The notes under the pieces: generated by a model | Database searches by the model: none | What the model was told of the DNA's origin: nothing | The model's input: the letters and a program-made list of their open reading frames with translations, nothing else | Made by a program: the position numbers and the translations under genes | Part shown: positions 24,818 through 37,291 of the stretch, in pieces | Position numbering within the stretch: the first letter of the stretch is position 1 | How the letters are laid out: each line of letters opens with the position of its first letter | Assembly (NCBI GenBank): GCA_022578965.1 | Contig: MU400518.1 | Location: forward strand, 496,001-560,000 | Reading direction: 5' to 3' | DNA from: Xylaria sp. FL1777 | Lineage: Eukaryota > Ascomycota > Sordariomycetes > Xylariales > Xylariaceae | DNA length: 64,000 bases

Positions 24818-25425
24818 TACAGTAATCTGTCAATTGAGCATGTTTCAGGTATTATCTGTTGGTTGTTGGCTGCTGGCAGAGTTATAAGTGAGAAGACATC
24901 TCGGGAGCTTCGGGCGGTTAGTAGTGTGTATCGCTGACCAATTACCAATAAGCATCGGGGACTTTTGAGCATGTTTGGGCATGCAAAAGTAACGAAGTAA
25001 CGTAATAACCTACCCGTATCATCGACACAATCCGTTAACTTGAACAGCACCGTGCTCTTGTCAGCATCATCAGTTACGGATTGTAACCACCTCATATCTA
25101 CGCAGTAGATCCATCATCACGCCATATACGTTCTTTTCTACCTCCCCGCACTTGGAAATATAGATCTATGATAGAGACTTTTCAGTTCTGGTTCAAGGTG
25201 GGCCATGCATAAGCTGGAGACAGACTCCGGGCACGTTCGGGGTCTAGCTTATATCCGATGGGGTACTCGGGCTGGAACGTCCTTCCGAATATCCTTGGGC
25301 TCAGGGATCTTTCGTTACTTTGCATATATAATGAATGAGGGTTAGTGACTGTATAAGAGATGTCGTTCTTCTTGATACAATAATCTGGCTTGGGTTGTTT
25401 GCTCACTATTATCAACGTCAAAACC
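24818..25425. other. intergenic between CUE5-like gene and P450
   Basis: About 600 bp holding the CUE5-like 3' region and the P450 promoter. No gene, RNA or repeat recognised. Confidence 0.6.
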
Positions 25426-27414
25426 ATGGCCGTAAACGTCCTCGGATCACTTGCGCTAGCTGTCGTACTATCGGTAGGCTTCCGGGAACTGGGTCGTCCG
25501 TGGGAACTATAGGTCTAATGGCTAGTGTATAGGCACTAATATGGCAAGTGGCCACTATTATCTATAACATCTTCTTCCACCCACTTCGAAAATTCCCTGG
25601 GCCCCTCCTCCAGGGGGCATCCACACTTCCGTGGGCTATCCAGCACACAGCCGGGTTACAAGCCTTTAACACCCAAAAGTTACATGATAAATATGGGCCG
25701 GTTGTAAGAATTGGGCCGAACCATCTTTCATTCACTGATGTGAAGGCATGGAAAGACATATACGGGCATCGTATTGGCACTGGTGCAAACGGTAAACCCG
25801 CCCCATTTGTCCTCCGCCTAACCTAGGTTGACTATTGGTCTACCTAGTGTCTTCACAACAATTTATATTGATCTAATTATCCTAAATTATATTGGCTAAC
25901 GCTCATGTCCTACAGCTGGCGAGTTGACCAAGAGCGACTTGTTCGTTAATAGCATTCCCGGCCTTCCCACCAACATCATCACTGCTGATCGCGAGGAGCA
26001 CTCCCGGTTCCGTCGTGCGTTGTCAAATGGCTTTTCGGATGCTTCGATGCGGGAGCAGGAGCCGTAAGTTACACTCGGAGACATTTGCTTCGTATTTTGG
26101 TCACTTCAAGACTCTTCCATAACTCCACATCACGCTCAAGATGACAGTGCTGACTCTAGGTAAAATAGTGAGATTATAAAGTATGTGGACATCTTAATTA
26201 AGCGTCTCCACGAAGTATGTGACCAGGGAAACAAAAAACTCAATCTCGAGGCCTGGTTTAACTGGACCACTTTCGATGTAGTGGGCAGCCTCGTTTTTGG
26301 ACAGTCATTTCAATGCCTTGAGAACTCCGACTATCACCCCTGGATTGATTTCATACTCAAGAGTGTGCCAAGCGGGGGTATGATTACGGCCCTATCTTAT
26401 GTTGGTCTAATGGAGGTTGTGCGAATCATGTTCATGTTCGGTGGAATTGCTTTCTCTCATGTACAAAAGCATACCGATGCGATGGTAAAACTACGACTAG
26501 CTATCGAGAAACCCCGTGTGGATCTGTTTGAAGGACTCGTGAAGAGGCGCGAAGCCTGGGTAAGTGTTCCTCTATCTACGGGGTATGCCGCTCAAGAAAC
26601 GTTCCTAACTCATTTGCGCTCTACAGAATTTATCGTTTGGTAAATTATCGTCGAACGCCTTAATCCTTGTCCTTGCGGGCTCCGAGACAACGGCAACAAC
26701 ACTTTCTGGCGCTACCTACCTATTACTACGCCACCCCGAAGTTATGGAAAAGGTCAAGGAGGAAGTCAGGTCGAGCTTCAAAGACGCTAGCGAGATCAAT
26801 ATCAATACCGTCGGTAATCTGAAGTACATGCTCGCAGTCCTCAACGAGGCACTTCGCACATACCCTCCTGTAACTTCGGGACTGGTGCGGACTACCCCCA
26901 AAGGAGGCGCTCAAATTGCAGATTATTTCGTACCTGAAGGCGTAAGCATCTAAACATGACGGTAAAAAGGGTTTCCCACACAGCTAACACGTTCATTTAG
27001 GCGTTGGTAGAAGTACAACACTGGGCGATGAACCATAGCAAGGACAACTGGGCCAACCCATGGGAGTTCAATCCCGAGAGGTTCCTCGTTGGCAACGAAG
27101 AGGCCCTTAATGCTGGTAACAATCTGGAGGCTCTTCAAGCCTTCAATGTCGGCCCTAGGAACTGTATTGGACGCAAGTATGACTAACCCCCCACCTCCTC
27201 TGGCTAGTAAACCATAAGTCAACTAACTTGTCGGCCCCTGGACAGTCTTGCCTACGCCGAGATGCGTATCATTCTAGCCCGCCTCGTTTACGACTTCGAT
27301 ATCAAGATAGATGATGGGACAGGAGACTGGATCGAGAGACAGAGGACTTACACGCTTTGGGAAAGGGTTCCTCTTGGGGTGTATTTGACCCCGGTGAGAG
27401 CAAATAAGGCTTAA
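25426..27414 (+). CDS. cytochrome P450 monooxygenase
   Basis: Seven exons: 25426-25473, 25533-25791, 25916-26063, 26169-26559, 26627-26941, 27001-27176 and 27246-27414. They give 501 aa with every junction in phase, so the gene appears intact. Residues 1-25 form the N-terminal membrane anchor, followed by the hinge FFHPLRKFPGP. The I-helix oxygen-activation motif is AGSETT (299-304), the K-helix ExxR is Glu356/Arg359, PERF is near 412, and the heme loop is FNVGPRNCIG with Cys442 as the iron ligand. This is a class II, ER-bound fungal P450 needing a reductase partner. The pattern resembles the CYP65-type fungal families; the substrate cannot be told. No biosynthetic genes flank it: CUE5-like upstream, 4 kb of empty DNA downstream. 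Confidence 0.93.
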
Positions 27415-30400
27415 TTAGCAGAGTTGTGCTGTGCTCAGCTATATGACACGAAATGGGATTGAGGAGTGGTTGCATCGCTTGAAATTTCCACTCAACTTTT
27501 AAATCATGTCTTTCAAATTGTAACATTCACTACTATAATTACTAGGTCTTATAGTTTTGAGATAACGACATGCCTATGCTAATAATTTTTCTTTTTTCCC
27601 TTTTTCTTGTTTTGGATATAGGTTTTATATAGAGGTGTTAATACTGGATGGGTCTTCTGTTAGTAAGTAGATTGGTAGTAGCTTTATCAACAGGACTTTC
27701 CCGAGTTACACTCTTACTAAAGTAGTTGGCCTAGCTAAGAGTTGAGTTTACACTACAGCTATAATTGAATAGGTACCTAATCCGTAATGCTAAGTAATCT
27801 CAGCTGTGATGGCCGAGAACTATGAGATGACTGAAGGAAAATAACATCTCTAAACTTTGTAACTAGCCACGGCAAGTAAACTATGGATAAATATAATGTA
27901 GCCTTGGTAAGTGCAGGTGGGTGCAAACACCAAACCCGTACATTAGCCCGTGATGAGGGAACAGGGCCTCGATGTAAAACAGAAAGTTGGCTACGAGGTA
28001 ATATCGTCAGAGATATGCAAGCAGATATTAAATCTCGTAATCCTTGTTGAAAAAGGACAATAGAGCATATATATGTAAGCCGCGACCGTAAACTCATAGT
28101 TTACACTCGCTCCTTTCTGGTAAGTCCAGTGGGAGTACACTTATACTAGTATACGTACGGAGTATTTAAACATCGCACCACCCAAGAATACATCCTATTG
28201 CATCATTTAATTTCTAGAAATTAACAAATGCAGTAATACTTTAACTTATACCAACATTGAGTTGCTCACTCCTGCGTACAGTTGCATACAAAGCTTGACC
28301 CATACTACCGTTTGGAAGCGTAACGTGTCAGCAACGTATAAAGAACCGTAATATTTCGCCCCCGCCCCCTTAGTATTAGTATTACTAGAAGTGCAATGAC
28401 TGCTTTACGTGTACCTTAGAAGGTACTACTATATTTATATCAAGATCTAAGATTTGCGCTTGTGCACAATATAGTGGGGGAGACAAAAGTTCCAAGCGAC
28501 CGACTAATATACACCAAGAACAGCGCACTCATTACTTTTTGTAGCAATGAATTCTTAAAAACTTCCATAAATATTATTTAAAGGCAACTTGTACGTAATG
28601 TTCTGCGTGGGTTACTTATGTCTCTCCTAGGAATTCTTAAACCCTCTAGAGATTTTTACAAGCGTACCGCTATATTCTGGAATGGGTATACTCGAGTGGT
28701 ATCGTCTCCTGTGGTTGGAATCAGACGAGTCTACTTGAATCTCATACCATTTTTTATATCTGGCAATGCCACTTGCTCTACGGTGACTATGGTCACGCAC
28801 CGATAAGGTTAACATGAGGCTTAATGAGTGCGAGGCAACAAGTCTACGAGATCCTATGCGGATTCTAGCCATGTCAGCCGCATATGCAATCGTCCCCCCT
28901 GTCGCTTGTTTGTGTCACGAATGAGAAGCGCCAGACGTAATTGAGGCTACGTAACCCTGGTTATTTCGTTAGCGACGAGTAGTAGCTCCGCTTTACACCT
29001 CTGCTGTATGCTCATAAATATCTAAGGTTCAGGTACTTAGATTGGTCGGCATCAGCTCTTAACACAGACCCCAATTTGTGGGAGTTCTTGTCCCTGTAGT
29101 TTGAGATTTTGATTGCACAAATTGAGATTGATAATGACGATGTCTAATGTGATGGACCCGCGGTCTATGGCACTCTGGACACGCTGTGTAGCAGATCTAA
29201 TAATTCATGGGTTCGGGTAGGTCAGGCTGTGGTTATGGGTTATGTCGGGAAGGGGTATAATACCATGTCACCGGAGATATCGGGCCAATGGGTCAGAAAT
29301 TTCCCTTTCAGAGACGGTCCTTGCCGAGAGCGACAAGGAAGCTTCTGAACTGACGTAAGAGCCAAGTGAGTGTCCAGCCTCATGCAGGACATGTCGAGAG
29401 CACGAGGGCGAGTTCGAGCTTCCTATTGGCTGAAATCGCTAGCCGTTGTTTTTTGCTCTAGCCGAAGCTTGTACAAAACGGGCAGCGCTGGGCCATGCTA
29501 GTATACATTGCTATAACGCGCGGGCATTAGTGTCATGTGCTAAGTGAGAAGTTACGATTCTACTGCAGCACAGTCGATACCTACAGCATACCAGATACCA
29601 AGCAGTTTGTGCAACACGTTGATACTAGTACCTAGCGTACGTACCTAGGTAAGTAGTATGTGCTTGGCTGGATGGAGAATCCAAGGTGAGACAAGAACTA
29701 TCCCATACCTTCTCACCAAAGTGGATGTTAATAGGTGTATCATCCGTAGCACCTCTACATACCTATGTACGTATCATCTGAGAAATACCTGCTATGTAAT
29801 TAGGTACTCACCTGCTCTACTTAAGTTACGTCTTATCCAGTCTGCACCATCTTAAGTAGGTTCTACCTTGCCGGGAAACACCTACATCGATAGTCCAGTA
29901 CCTATACATTTAAAACAAGCTACTGTCAGGTAGGCATATTGAGAATTGGGCCGCAGCGTGGAGTTACCTACCTACTCTCTACCGGCTAAGCTACAGTACA
30001 TTCATTAGCTGGTTGTCTAAGTACTTAGCTAGCTGTGTAAATGGGTACCTCACTCTCCATCAAATGGACCCAACCCAAAAATTAACCCCGCCATTCATCC
30101 TCACGGGGACCATCATCAATATCACTCTATGTCCTCCAATCTACCTACTACTATTTAAACCCTAAGACATTTGCACTGACTTCTCCCAGGTTACATCTTG
30201 CCTAATAATTATTCCATCCACGCCTGGATAGTGAATACCCGGTTCTCAAGTGTGCATGCACAACTTACGTCACTTCATTTTCCATTATCGGAGTAAGTCT
30301 GGACTTCGACGTCTTTGATGCTATAGGGCTAGATAGGTTCGCCCACGTTGGCTGCTGCAATCTACAGCCCTCTTCCTCCGACGGTGTATCACATTTCTGT

Positions 30401-31441
30401 GGTTGGCTTATATGACAACTTACACCTAATCCCGGCTCAGTTTCCCTAGCATTTCCGGCCTTTGTCAGCCGCAGCATAGGAACCCCGCCGCTTTTCAACG
30501 TCCGGTGTACAACCATTACCGAGATTCTCGACGTTTCCGACGTTCTTGTGGCGCCTCATAAAGCTATGCTGCGTACCTAGGTCAATGCCGGATAGTTGCA
30601 CACAAATTACCAGCTCTTTTTGCACCCAATCGCTGGCTAGTTGGTGAGCTAGTGAGGTACTGATATCTGTCATCCCGGTTCGTTCCTCCACGACTGCACC
30701 TCAAGACCAATCCCGGGTGGCTCACCATCACCTGTCTGCATATCTCCCTACCACGCTATCACATCCACCAACCAAAGAACCAACCAGCCGGCCGCGGATT
30801 CCATCCTACTCCGAGTACCGCTAGTTACTTGTTCAGCTCCGGGTCCTCAGTAGGCGATACTGTATGTCCACCTGCGATCCTTGGGGTATGGCATGACCTC
30901 CGTTAGCTGCTGCATCCTTGTCGGCATTCATTGGGTCTAACGCTGCATGTTTACACGAACCAAGTCTCTAGTGCCGACATGCCTCAAGTTGCCGCTTTAT
31001 AGCCAAACTCATTACGACCAACTGGCTCGTCTGAACCCCTCTTTAGGCATCTCCATCGCCAATTCTGTTGATGACCTGCTGCATCTGAGCCTACGTATCC
31101 CTCCAAAACGCCTCTAATTTTTGAATGGACCTGTAGGTTATTTCGACTACATTTCGCACGGAGTTCCGACATAGTGTTCCTAAGTAAGTACATAGGCAAC
31201 ATCGACACCGAAACAACTATCACATCCGAAAGCTTTAGATGGACACCGCCGTGAAATCGTCCAGATTCATTGTCCCAATCTCTTCTGGAGCTGCCAATCA
31301 CCCGCATTTCAGTTTACCTGTACTTAACACATTAATTACTCAACAAATAACTTCCGACTGGTATCTGCTGTTTGGGGGGACTCTGGCCTCCAAAGCGTAA
31401 GCTTAGGGCTGCAATAGAGGCCGTATCACTCGACCGGCACT
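27415..31441. other. 4-kb gene-free spacer
   Basis: Non-coding by inspection. The first two thirds are fairly AT-rich. TACCTA/TAGGTA motifs cluster at about 29630-29660 and 29925-29990. The last kilobase is presumably the nuc-2/PHO81 promoter and leader. No CACGTG site was seen in that last kilobase by eye. No RNA gene or mobile element recognised. Confidence 0.6.
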
Positions 31442-34400
31442 ATGTAAGTCAGATCTCCTCCTAGCAAAGAAGAAGAAAACAAAAGGAAAAGGGTTGCCTC
31501 TCACTGAGCTACTATGAGCTTATCTCTTGCGGTAATGGCTAACTTCTTACTCTAGGAAGTTCGGCAAACAAATCCAGAAGCGCCAGCTAGAGGTGCCTGA
31601 ATATGCTGCTAGTTTCGTCAACTATAAGGCCCTTAAAAAAGTATGTTATGTTATAGAAAAACCTATCCAACCCCCACCTAAAGGTACTCTACGCTACAGG
31701 GTAGCAAGCCTCCCATGTATTGGTTCGGTTCCGTTGTATATTGTATACATCGATGGCGTTAGAAGGTGCTTAAGGTCCGGTTTGCAGCACTAATTATATT
31801 CGCTAGCTTATTAAACGACTTTCCGCCACTCCAATTCTCACTGCCCAAAATGACCCTCATGTTCCTCTTGCACCAGTAGACGCACAGGTCGCTCTACAAG
31901 CGAATAAAGCGAAGTTTTTCTTCCAGCTAGTAAGTTTGAAACTCGTTTCTTTTTATCATGTCACTTCTTAGACGGCGACTAATACTTCTGAAGGAACGAG
32001 AATTAGAGAAGGTCAACGCTTTCTACCTCCAAAAGGAGGCAGAGGTTGGTTATTCCTACCTCGGATTATGAATCGTGATATTGACTGCATGCTAGCTCAA
32101 AATACGGCTGAAGACACTGATAGACAAGAAGAAGGTCTTAAAGTCAAGGCAAGGGATTTCCAGACGGTCGGCGAAATTCACTACCCTTGAGGAAGGGTTC
32201 CAGCAGTTTGCCAATGACCTGAATAAGCTTCAACAGTTTGTCGAAATCAATGGCACTGCTTTCTCCAAAATTCTCAAGAAATGGGATAAGACATCAAAAT
32301 CCAAAACGAAAGAGCTATACCTTTCACGTGCCGTGGAAGTGCAACCTTTCTTTAACGCCACTGTCATCAGTGAACTTTCCGACCAGGCTACAACGAGTTT
32401 GCAAGAGCTAGGAGCCTGGGCAGATGGTGACCATGTCAGCTTCGAAGGGCGGGCGGAACAACATATAGTGAGTAGTCAACACCTGGTGGGAACTGACGAA
32501 GGGGATGCGGACAGCTTGTTACTAGACACTGCTATCTCCGGGAACCTGGAATCTTTACGAGACTTGTTGTCGAGAATGCAGGCTGCGTCGAGCTCGACAC
32601 CGGTAATGGACATCTCTTTAAGAGAACGGGTCACCAGGACGTTTCTTGCTGCTGTCCATGAAGCTCCACAAGCGTCACTTGAGGTCTTGTTAGAAACAGG
32701 TCTTGTCGACGTCCGGTCTGAAGATGACATTAATGAACGAAATTGTGTTCACCAGGCGACAATATATGGCAATCAGTTTGTCTTAGGTGTTGGCCTTTCA
32801 GGAGGTGTTGAAGTCAATAGGACAGACGTATATGGCAGGGTACCTCTCCATTATGCGAGTATGCATGGGCGCTTAGACATGCTACAGCTGCTCCTTCAAG
32901 GTATGGTTATTCCCAACTCTCATCGAAATGGCAAAACTTGCTTAACAATTGGCAGCGAACCCCTCGACAATCGACATGATCGATCACGATAACTTCACTC
33001 CGCTAATCCATGCCATCATCCACGGCCACCTCGCGTGCGTTCAACTACTTTTGAGTGCTTCGTCTAGGTTAGATCCCGTATCAGAGACGGATCACATACC
33101 TCTTAACCTAGCTTGTGAACATGGCTCAATTGAAATTGTAGAGATTCTCTTGAAACATGGTGCACGAATACTTGCTGATGCCGAGGGGCTCTATCCACAG
33201 CATCTTGTGGCCCGGTCGGGACAAACCCCACGACTGCTTCGTCTATTGCAACAATATGGAGCTGACTTGGATCAGATCGACAAGCTCTATGGATGGACCC
33301 CGTTGGTTCACGCTGCAAGTGAGGGTAATGTACCATGTCTTCAGGAGTTGCTCAGTGTTGGTGTCAATCCAAATATCCTCGACGAAAAGGACCTACCTGC
33401 CATGTATTATGCGGCCTGGGAGGGCCACTTAACATGTATGCAGTTACTCACGCCATTTCAAAAGGGAAAAGCCGAAAGCCCCATGGCGATGCAAGCTTCT
33501 GGATCACTATTAGCACCACCTATAGGCAGCAGTGGCGGACCTGTTCCGATGTCATTAGATGTTGACGCCATCCCTGCTTTGGAATTACCTCCTCCAATTA
33601 TCCCACTGCGTCGATACGGCCACAATTTCTTAGACACTAAAACTGTTGTACAGATTAGCTTCGAGGAGAACGGACAACAGCCCCTGATATTCTTCCATGA
33701 TAGTAAATATCCTGCGGCTCGACTTACCATCTCCTCTAAGTTGTCTGATCTCATACCGAAGAACATCATCCTACCTTTCCAGGAGGATACCCGGCTCGTC
33801 TCCTTCCAAGTGGATAACCTGGACACCTTTACACTCGATTTCGATGTCTTCCCAACATATGGTGCGAAGATCATTGCAAAAACAGTTGCTCTTCCCGATG
33901 CCTTCAGATCATCCTGGAAGAGCTCAGGGAGGTGCTGTCTTGCCTTATTTGACCCACGACTTCGGGCCATAGGGCAGATTACTTTCAATACGCAGGTCAT
34001 CAAGCCGTTCCGGGGAGCACCACTGGAGATCACAGACTTCGAAACATACTGGAAAGCCACAAGTCAACTCGATCAGAACCCCACCATGTTTGTCACTGGA
34101 TCGAGTTTGTCCGGCGAGTTCGTTCAGCTCCACGTTCAACACACTAGTGACGGCACGCCTGTCGTCTGGCCGACATGGAAGATACATTGTGGCCCAGTTG
34201 AGGTACCACTAACTCGCCTGACTTTTGATGAATTCACTACCGTGACGGCGACAAGCCCAGCTCGCGCACAGCTCGCGTCGATTCCCTTATACGGGCATGA
34301 AAACATAACCGAAGTTTATCGGGTTCTCTCGACAGCGGGGATCTCCGTCGAGCAAGCTTTGTCTTTGCTCCCGTCTTCGATGCACGTTAATCTGCAGATT

Positions 34401-35032
34401 CTCTACCCATCGGAGGATGATGAGAAGAGATTCGGAATCAGCCCAGCGATGGACACAAATAGCTTTGTGGATGCCGTCCTGGCGATTGTGTTTGACCATG
34501 CGCGAGAGCAACGAGCAAGAACGTTGTCATCTCCAAGTACAGTGCAGTCTGTCGTCTTTAGCTCGTATAACCCAACTATGTGCGCGACTTTGAATTGGAA
34601 GCAACCAAACTTTCCTGTTTTTCTTTGTAATGATCTCGGACGGGAAGAGATGATGCCGGCGCCGAATTTTATTCAGAGCAGTGGTAGGAGAACCTTTTCG
34701 ATCAAGGAAGTGGTTAGGATTGCGCAGAACAACAACCTTATGGGCCTGGTTTGTAGCGCCCGCCTGCTGGTGAGTTGTCTCATCCTCTATATTTTCTTGT
34801 CTCCTTTTCCCCACATACCTCGTTATTTGTGACTGGATGGCTAACATACCCCTTGAAGGATATGGTACCGGCCCTAGTAGACGCTATCAAGTCTCACGGA
34901 CTGGCTCTCGTGGTCGACCAATCCGCCCAGCAGCAGAGGCATGCAGAACCATTCCTGCGTGTGCCTAAAGGTGTCGATGGTGTTCTTAAGAGTAATGGCG
35001 TCTTACGCTTTAATGAATCTATCGATGTATAG
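31442..35032 (+). CDS. nuc-2: NUC-2/PHO81 phosphate-pathway CDK inhibitor (SPX-ankyrin-GDPD)
   Basis: Seven exons: 31442-31443, 31556-31640, 31807-31929, 31994-32044, 32096-32900, 32956-34769 and 34859-35032, giving 1017 aa. Intron 1 (112 nt, GTAAGT, branch GGCTAACTT) falls inside the start codon, AT|G, and splicing yields the canonical SPX start MKFGKQIQKRQLE. The SPX domain (about 1-165) keeps the basic helix FSKILKKWDK that binds inositol pyrophosphates. Ankyrin repeats cover about 290-515 (for example YGRVPLHYASMHGRLDMLQL, WTPLVHAASEGN). The C-terminal half matches the PHO81-type GDPD region (ALNWKQPNFPVFLCNDLG) and appears to lack the catalytic HR...E.D motif of active phosphodiesterases. 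In the family it inhibits the PHO85/PHO80-type kinase at low phosphate, activating the NUC-1/PHO4 factor. Confidence 0.92.
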
Positions 35033-35538
35033 ACGAAGCTATCGCCATTCTATCTAGGTGTGATATTCAGACCTAGAACTCGCTACAGCCACGGAGTATT
35101 TTGTAGTAATATGGTTATCATTGGCGGTTAGCTATCTGCTTGTTTGCTCATTTAGGCCTTTCATTGTCATCAGCAATGACTGGCTGTTGGTTAATTAGGA
35201 AATATTGTCTGGTGAAAAGTAGGGAACATGAACTACTCGAGATCTGTGGACTGGCACTTCGCCATTCAAATGGAGGAATGGTAAGGATCGCTTGTCATAG
35301 AGACGCATTATCACCCAAGAGAAAAGTTGTAAAAGAGAGCAAGCTGGGGACTATACATGATGTTGTCATTGGGTTGATTTTTGCCTGGCCCTATGGTATT
35401 AGAAAAGAACAAATCACCTGTCAATTAACGCAGGAAAAAATATTAAAAAAAGGAACTAATGTTTATTTCAATGCACTATGACCACGTCACTCATTAATTC
35501 ATTCATTGCTTGTAATTTCCCCTTTAGATATACATGTT
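35033..35538. other. convergent 3' intergenic
   Basis: 506 bp between the ends of nuc-2 (+) and the four-span membrane protein (-). It should contain both polyadenylation regions. No gene seen. Confidence 0.6.
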
Positions 35539-36384
35539 TCATGCCCCCTTATACTCGTACCGCAAGGCACTAAGCTCCCTCTCCGGATCAATGCTCCCCA
35601 TGAGCATCTTAGCAACGAGCACGACAGCATAGATGAGGGCAGGGAGATTCGCTAGCCCGACGTGGCCCCAGTGCTGCGCGGCGGCCGACCGCTGCGACGA
35701 CAGGAAGCCGGCGAGGACCAACAGGCCGCAGAGCGCGATGTTGAGGAACGGGAGGTACTGCTGCAGCGGCGAGCGGTGTCGCTGCGCCCAGAAGGAAAAG
35801 AAGCGCGACCCGGCTCCCGCTCCAGCCCTTCTGCGCCGCTGCGCATTGGCACCCATCGGCCCGAGAAGACCTCGCTGCGATCCCGTCTCGAAAGAAGAAG
35901 AAGAAGAAGCCCCCGCAGACCCGTCGACGCCCACCCACGTGTCCAGCGCCCGGATCCCCGTCACGCCGGGCGGTAGCGACCACAGCGTCCAGGCCGTGGA
36001 AGCAAGACTCGAGAGCGCGAGGAGCGCGATCCAGATATCGGCCGCGGCACTCCTTTCCCTTTCCCTTCCCTTTCCCCTTCCTCCTCCTTCCTCCCCGTCA
36101 TCGCGCGACGATACGAGACTCGACAACCCGCCGAATAGGACGAGAAGATACGGCAGGGCGGAGATGGCCGGCAGGGCGAGCAGGAAGAGGCGGAACTGCG
36201 CGTTGCGCGCCGCGTTCTGCTGTGCCAGGGACTGGATCAGCTCCTCCTGCTCCTGCTCGTCGAGGGCCGGCCCGTCGGCGTCCGAGTCGGAGTCGGGGCG
36301 CGACGAGGAGGGGGATGTCGTCGTTGTGTCTGAGGGGTAGGCGAAGGTGCGGCGGAGGCGGGTTGTGGCTTTTTTGAAGTCCAT
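35539..36384 (-). CDS. four-span membrane protein of unknown function
   Basis: Single exon, 281 aa, ATG at 36384. Four hydrophobic helices at about 64-90, 114-137, 212-232 and 245-266. Between helices 1 and 2 lies a short Arg/Glu/Gly-rich loop (GRGKGRERER); between 2 and 3 a long loop with a Ser run and RRRRAGAGAG. The N-terminus is Ser/Asp-rich and cytosolic by the positive-inside rule. The C-terminus ends DPERELSALRYEYKGA. The region is GC-rich, with purine-rich codon runs in the loops, so loop lengths may vary between strains. I do not recognise a family. The long antisense frames across it come from high GC and are not genes. Confidence 0.75.
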   Translation of the reverse strand: MDFKKATTRLRRTFAYPSDTTTTSPSSSRPDSDSDADGPALDEQEQEELIQSLAQQNAARNAQFRLFLLALPAISALPYLLVLFGGLSSLVSSRDDGEEGGGRGKGRERERSAAADIWIALLALSSLASTAWTLWSLPPGVTGIRALDTWVGVDGSAGASSSSSFETGSQRGLLGPMGANAQRRRRAGAGAGSRFFSFWAQRHRSPLQQYLPFLNIALCGLLVLAGFLSSQRSAAAQHWGHVGLANLPALIYAVVLVAKMLMGSIDPERELSALRYEYKGA

Positions 36385-37291
36385 TTTGTTCCCTATTTTT
36401 TCTTTCCCTTCCTCCGTCCTTCCTTCCTTTCTCTTTGCCTTTTTATCTTTGGGGGGGAATCAAGTGGGGAGTCGGCTTGGTTGGGTTGAACTTGGCTTAC
36501 TCGTGGTGAACGTAGTGGTGGTGGTTTGGGTACATTAAATAGGTAGGTTTGTGTTTGTGACGTTTCGCGACCGGGATGTGGTTGAGGGCTTCGCGACGGT
36601 CGGGTTTGATATAGGCGACATAGGTATAATGATATGCACGTCTTTGAAAAGCGATGCTTCGGCTATGTGCTTCGGCTATGAGCGTAGTTTAAAGGCCATG
36701 TTGAGTCACAGCCTATAGCACTTCCCATAAATACGGTGTTACCAGCAGCGCTGTCCTTGTAATTGTGAAGTTTGGACAGCACACAATCAGGCAGATGCTT
36801 TGCCTGATGACTTCCTGGGATGTTGCACAGGTGACGTAGCTTTGCTATTGTACGTAATGCAGGGTCGCTGTGGTTGTGGCTGTGGCCATCCCAAGTGTGG
36901 CGTGGCTTATTAGCAACGTACAGTAGGTGGCAGACAAGGCAAAGCATACATTCGATTTTCTGTCTACTCTAAGTATAATTCTGGTGTTATTGTTATACTA
37001 GAAGTATAGAAATCTTTTTAGAGGTACACTGTCTAATCAAATGCCAAAGGCTGTTGTTTATCTACGCTGGGTTAAGTAGAGCTGCTGTTGTGGAACAATC
37101 CTATCTTATGGATTTAACGCACGCTCCTATACTGCCAGAGAAGAGTGCTCTATAGCCAATTTAGCTCCTACATGGTGAGATCCTAGTAATATCTTGTAAA
37201 GTACATAGTAAGTAGGATATCTAATGAGCTTTGACTGCGGGCCATGTCCATGATACATTCATTATATACACAATAAAAGTTGATTTAATTC
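36385..37291. other. intergenic, no gene seen
   Basis: Promoter side of the four-span membrane protein (a pyrimidine-rich leader on the coding strand at about 36395-36450) and the 3' flank of COX11. No coding potential recognised. Confidence 0.6.

Noticed and set aside
25426..35032. Idea of a secondary-metabolite cluster around the P450
   Set aside because: Neighbours are a ubiquitin-binding protein and a phosphate regulator; no synthase, transporter or pathway regulator is present.
35609..36340. Long plus-strand and alternative minus frames over the four-span membrane protein
   Set aside because: Low-complexity Arg/Ser products explained by GC-rich, purine-run codons of the real gene.
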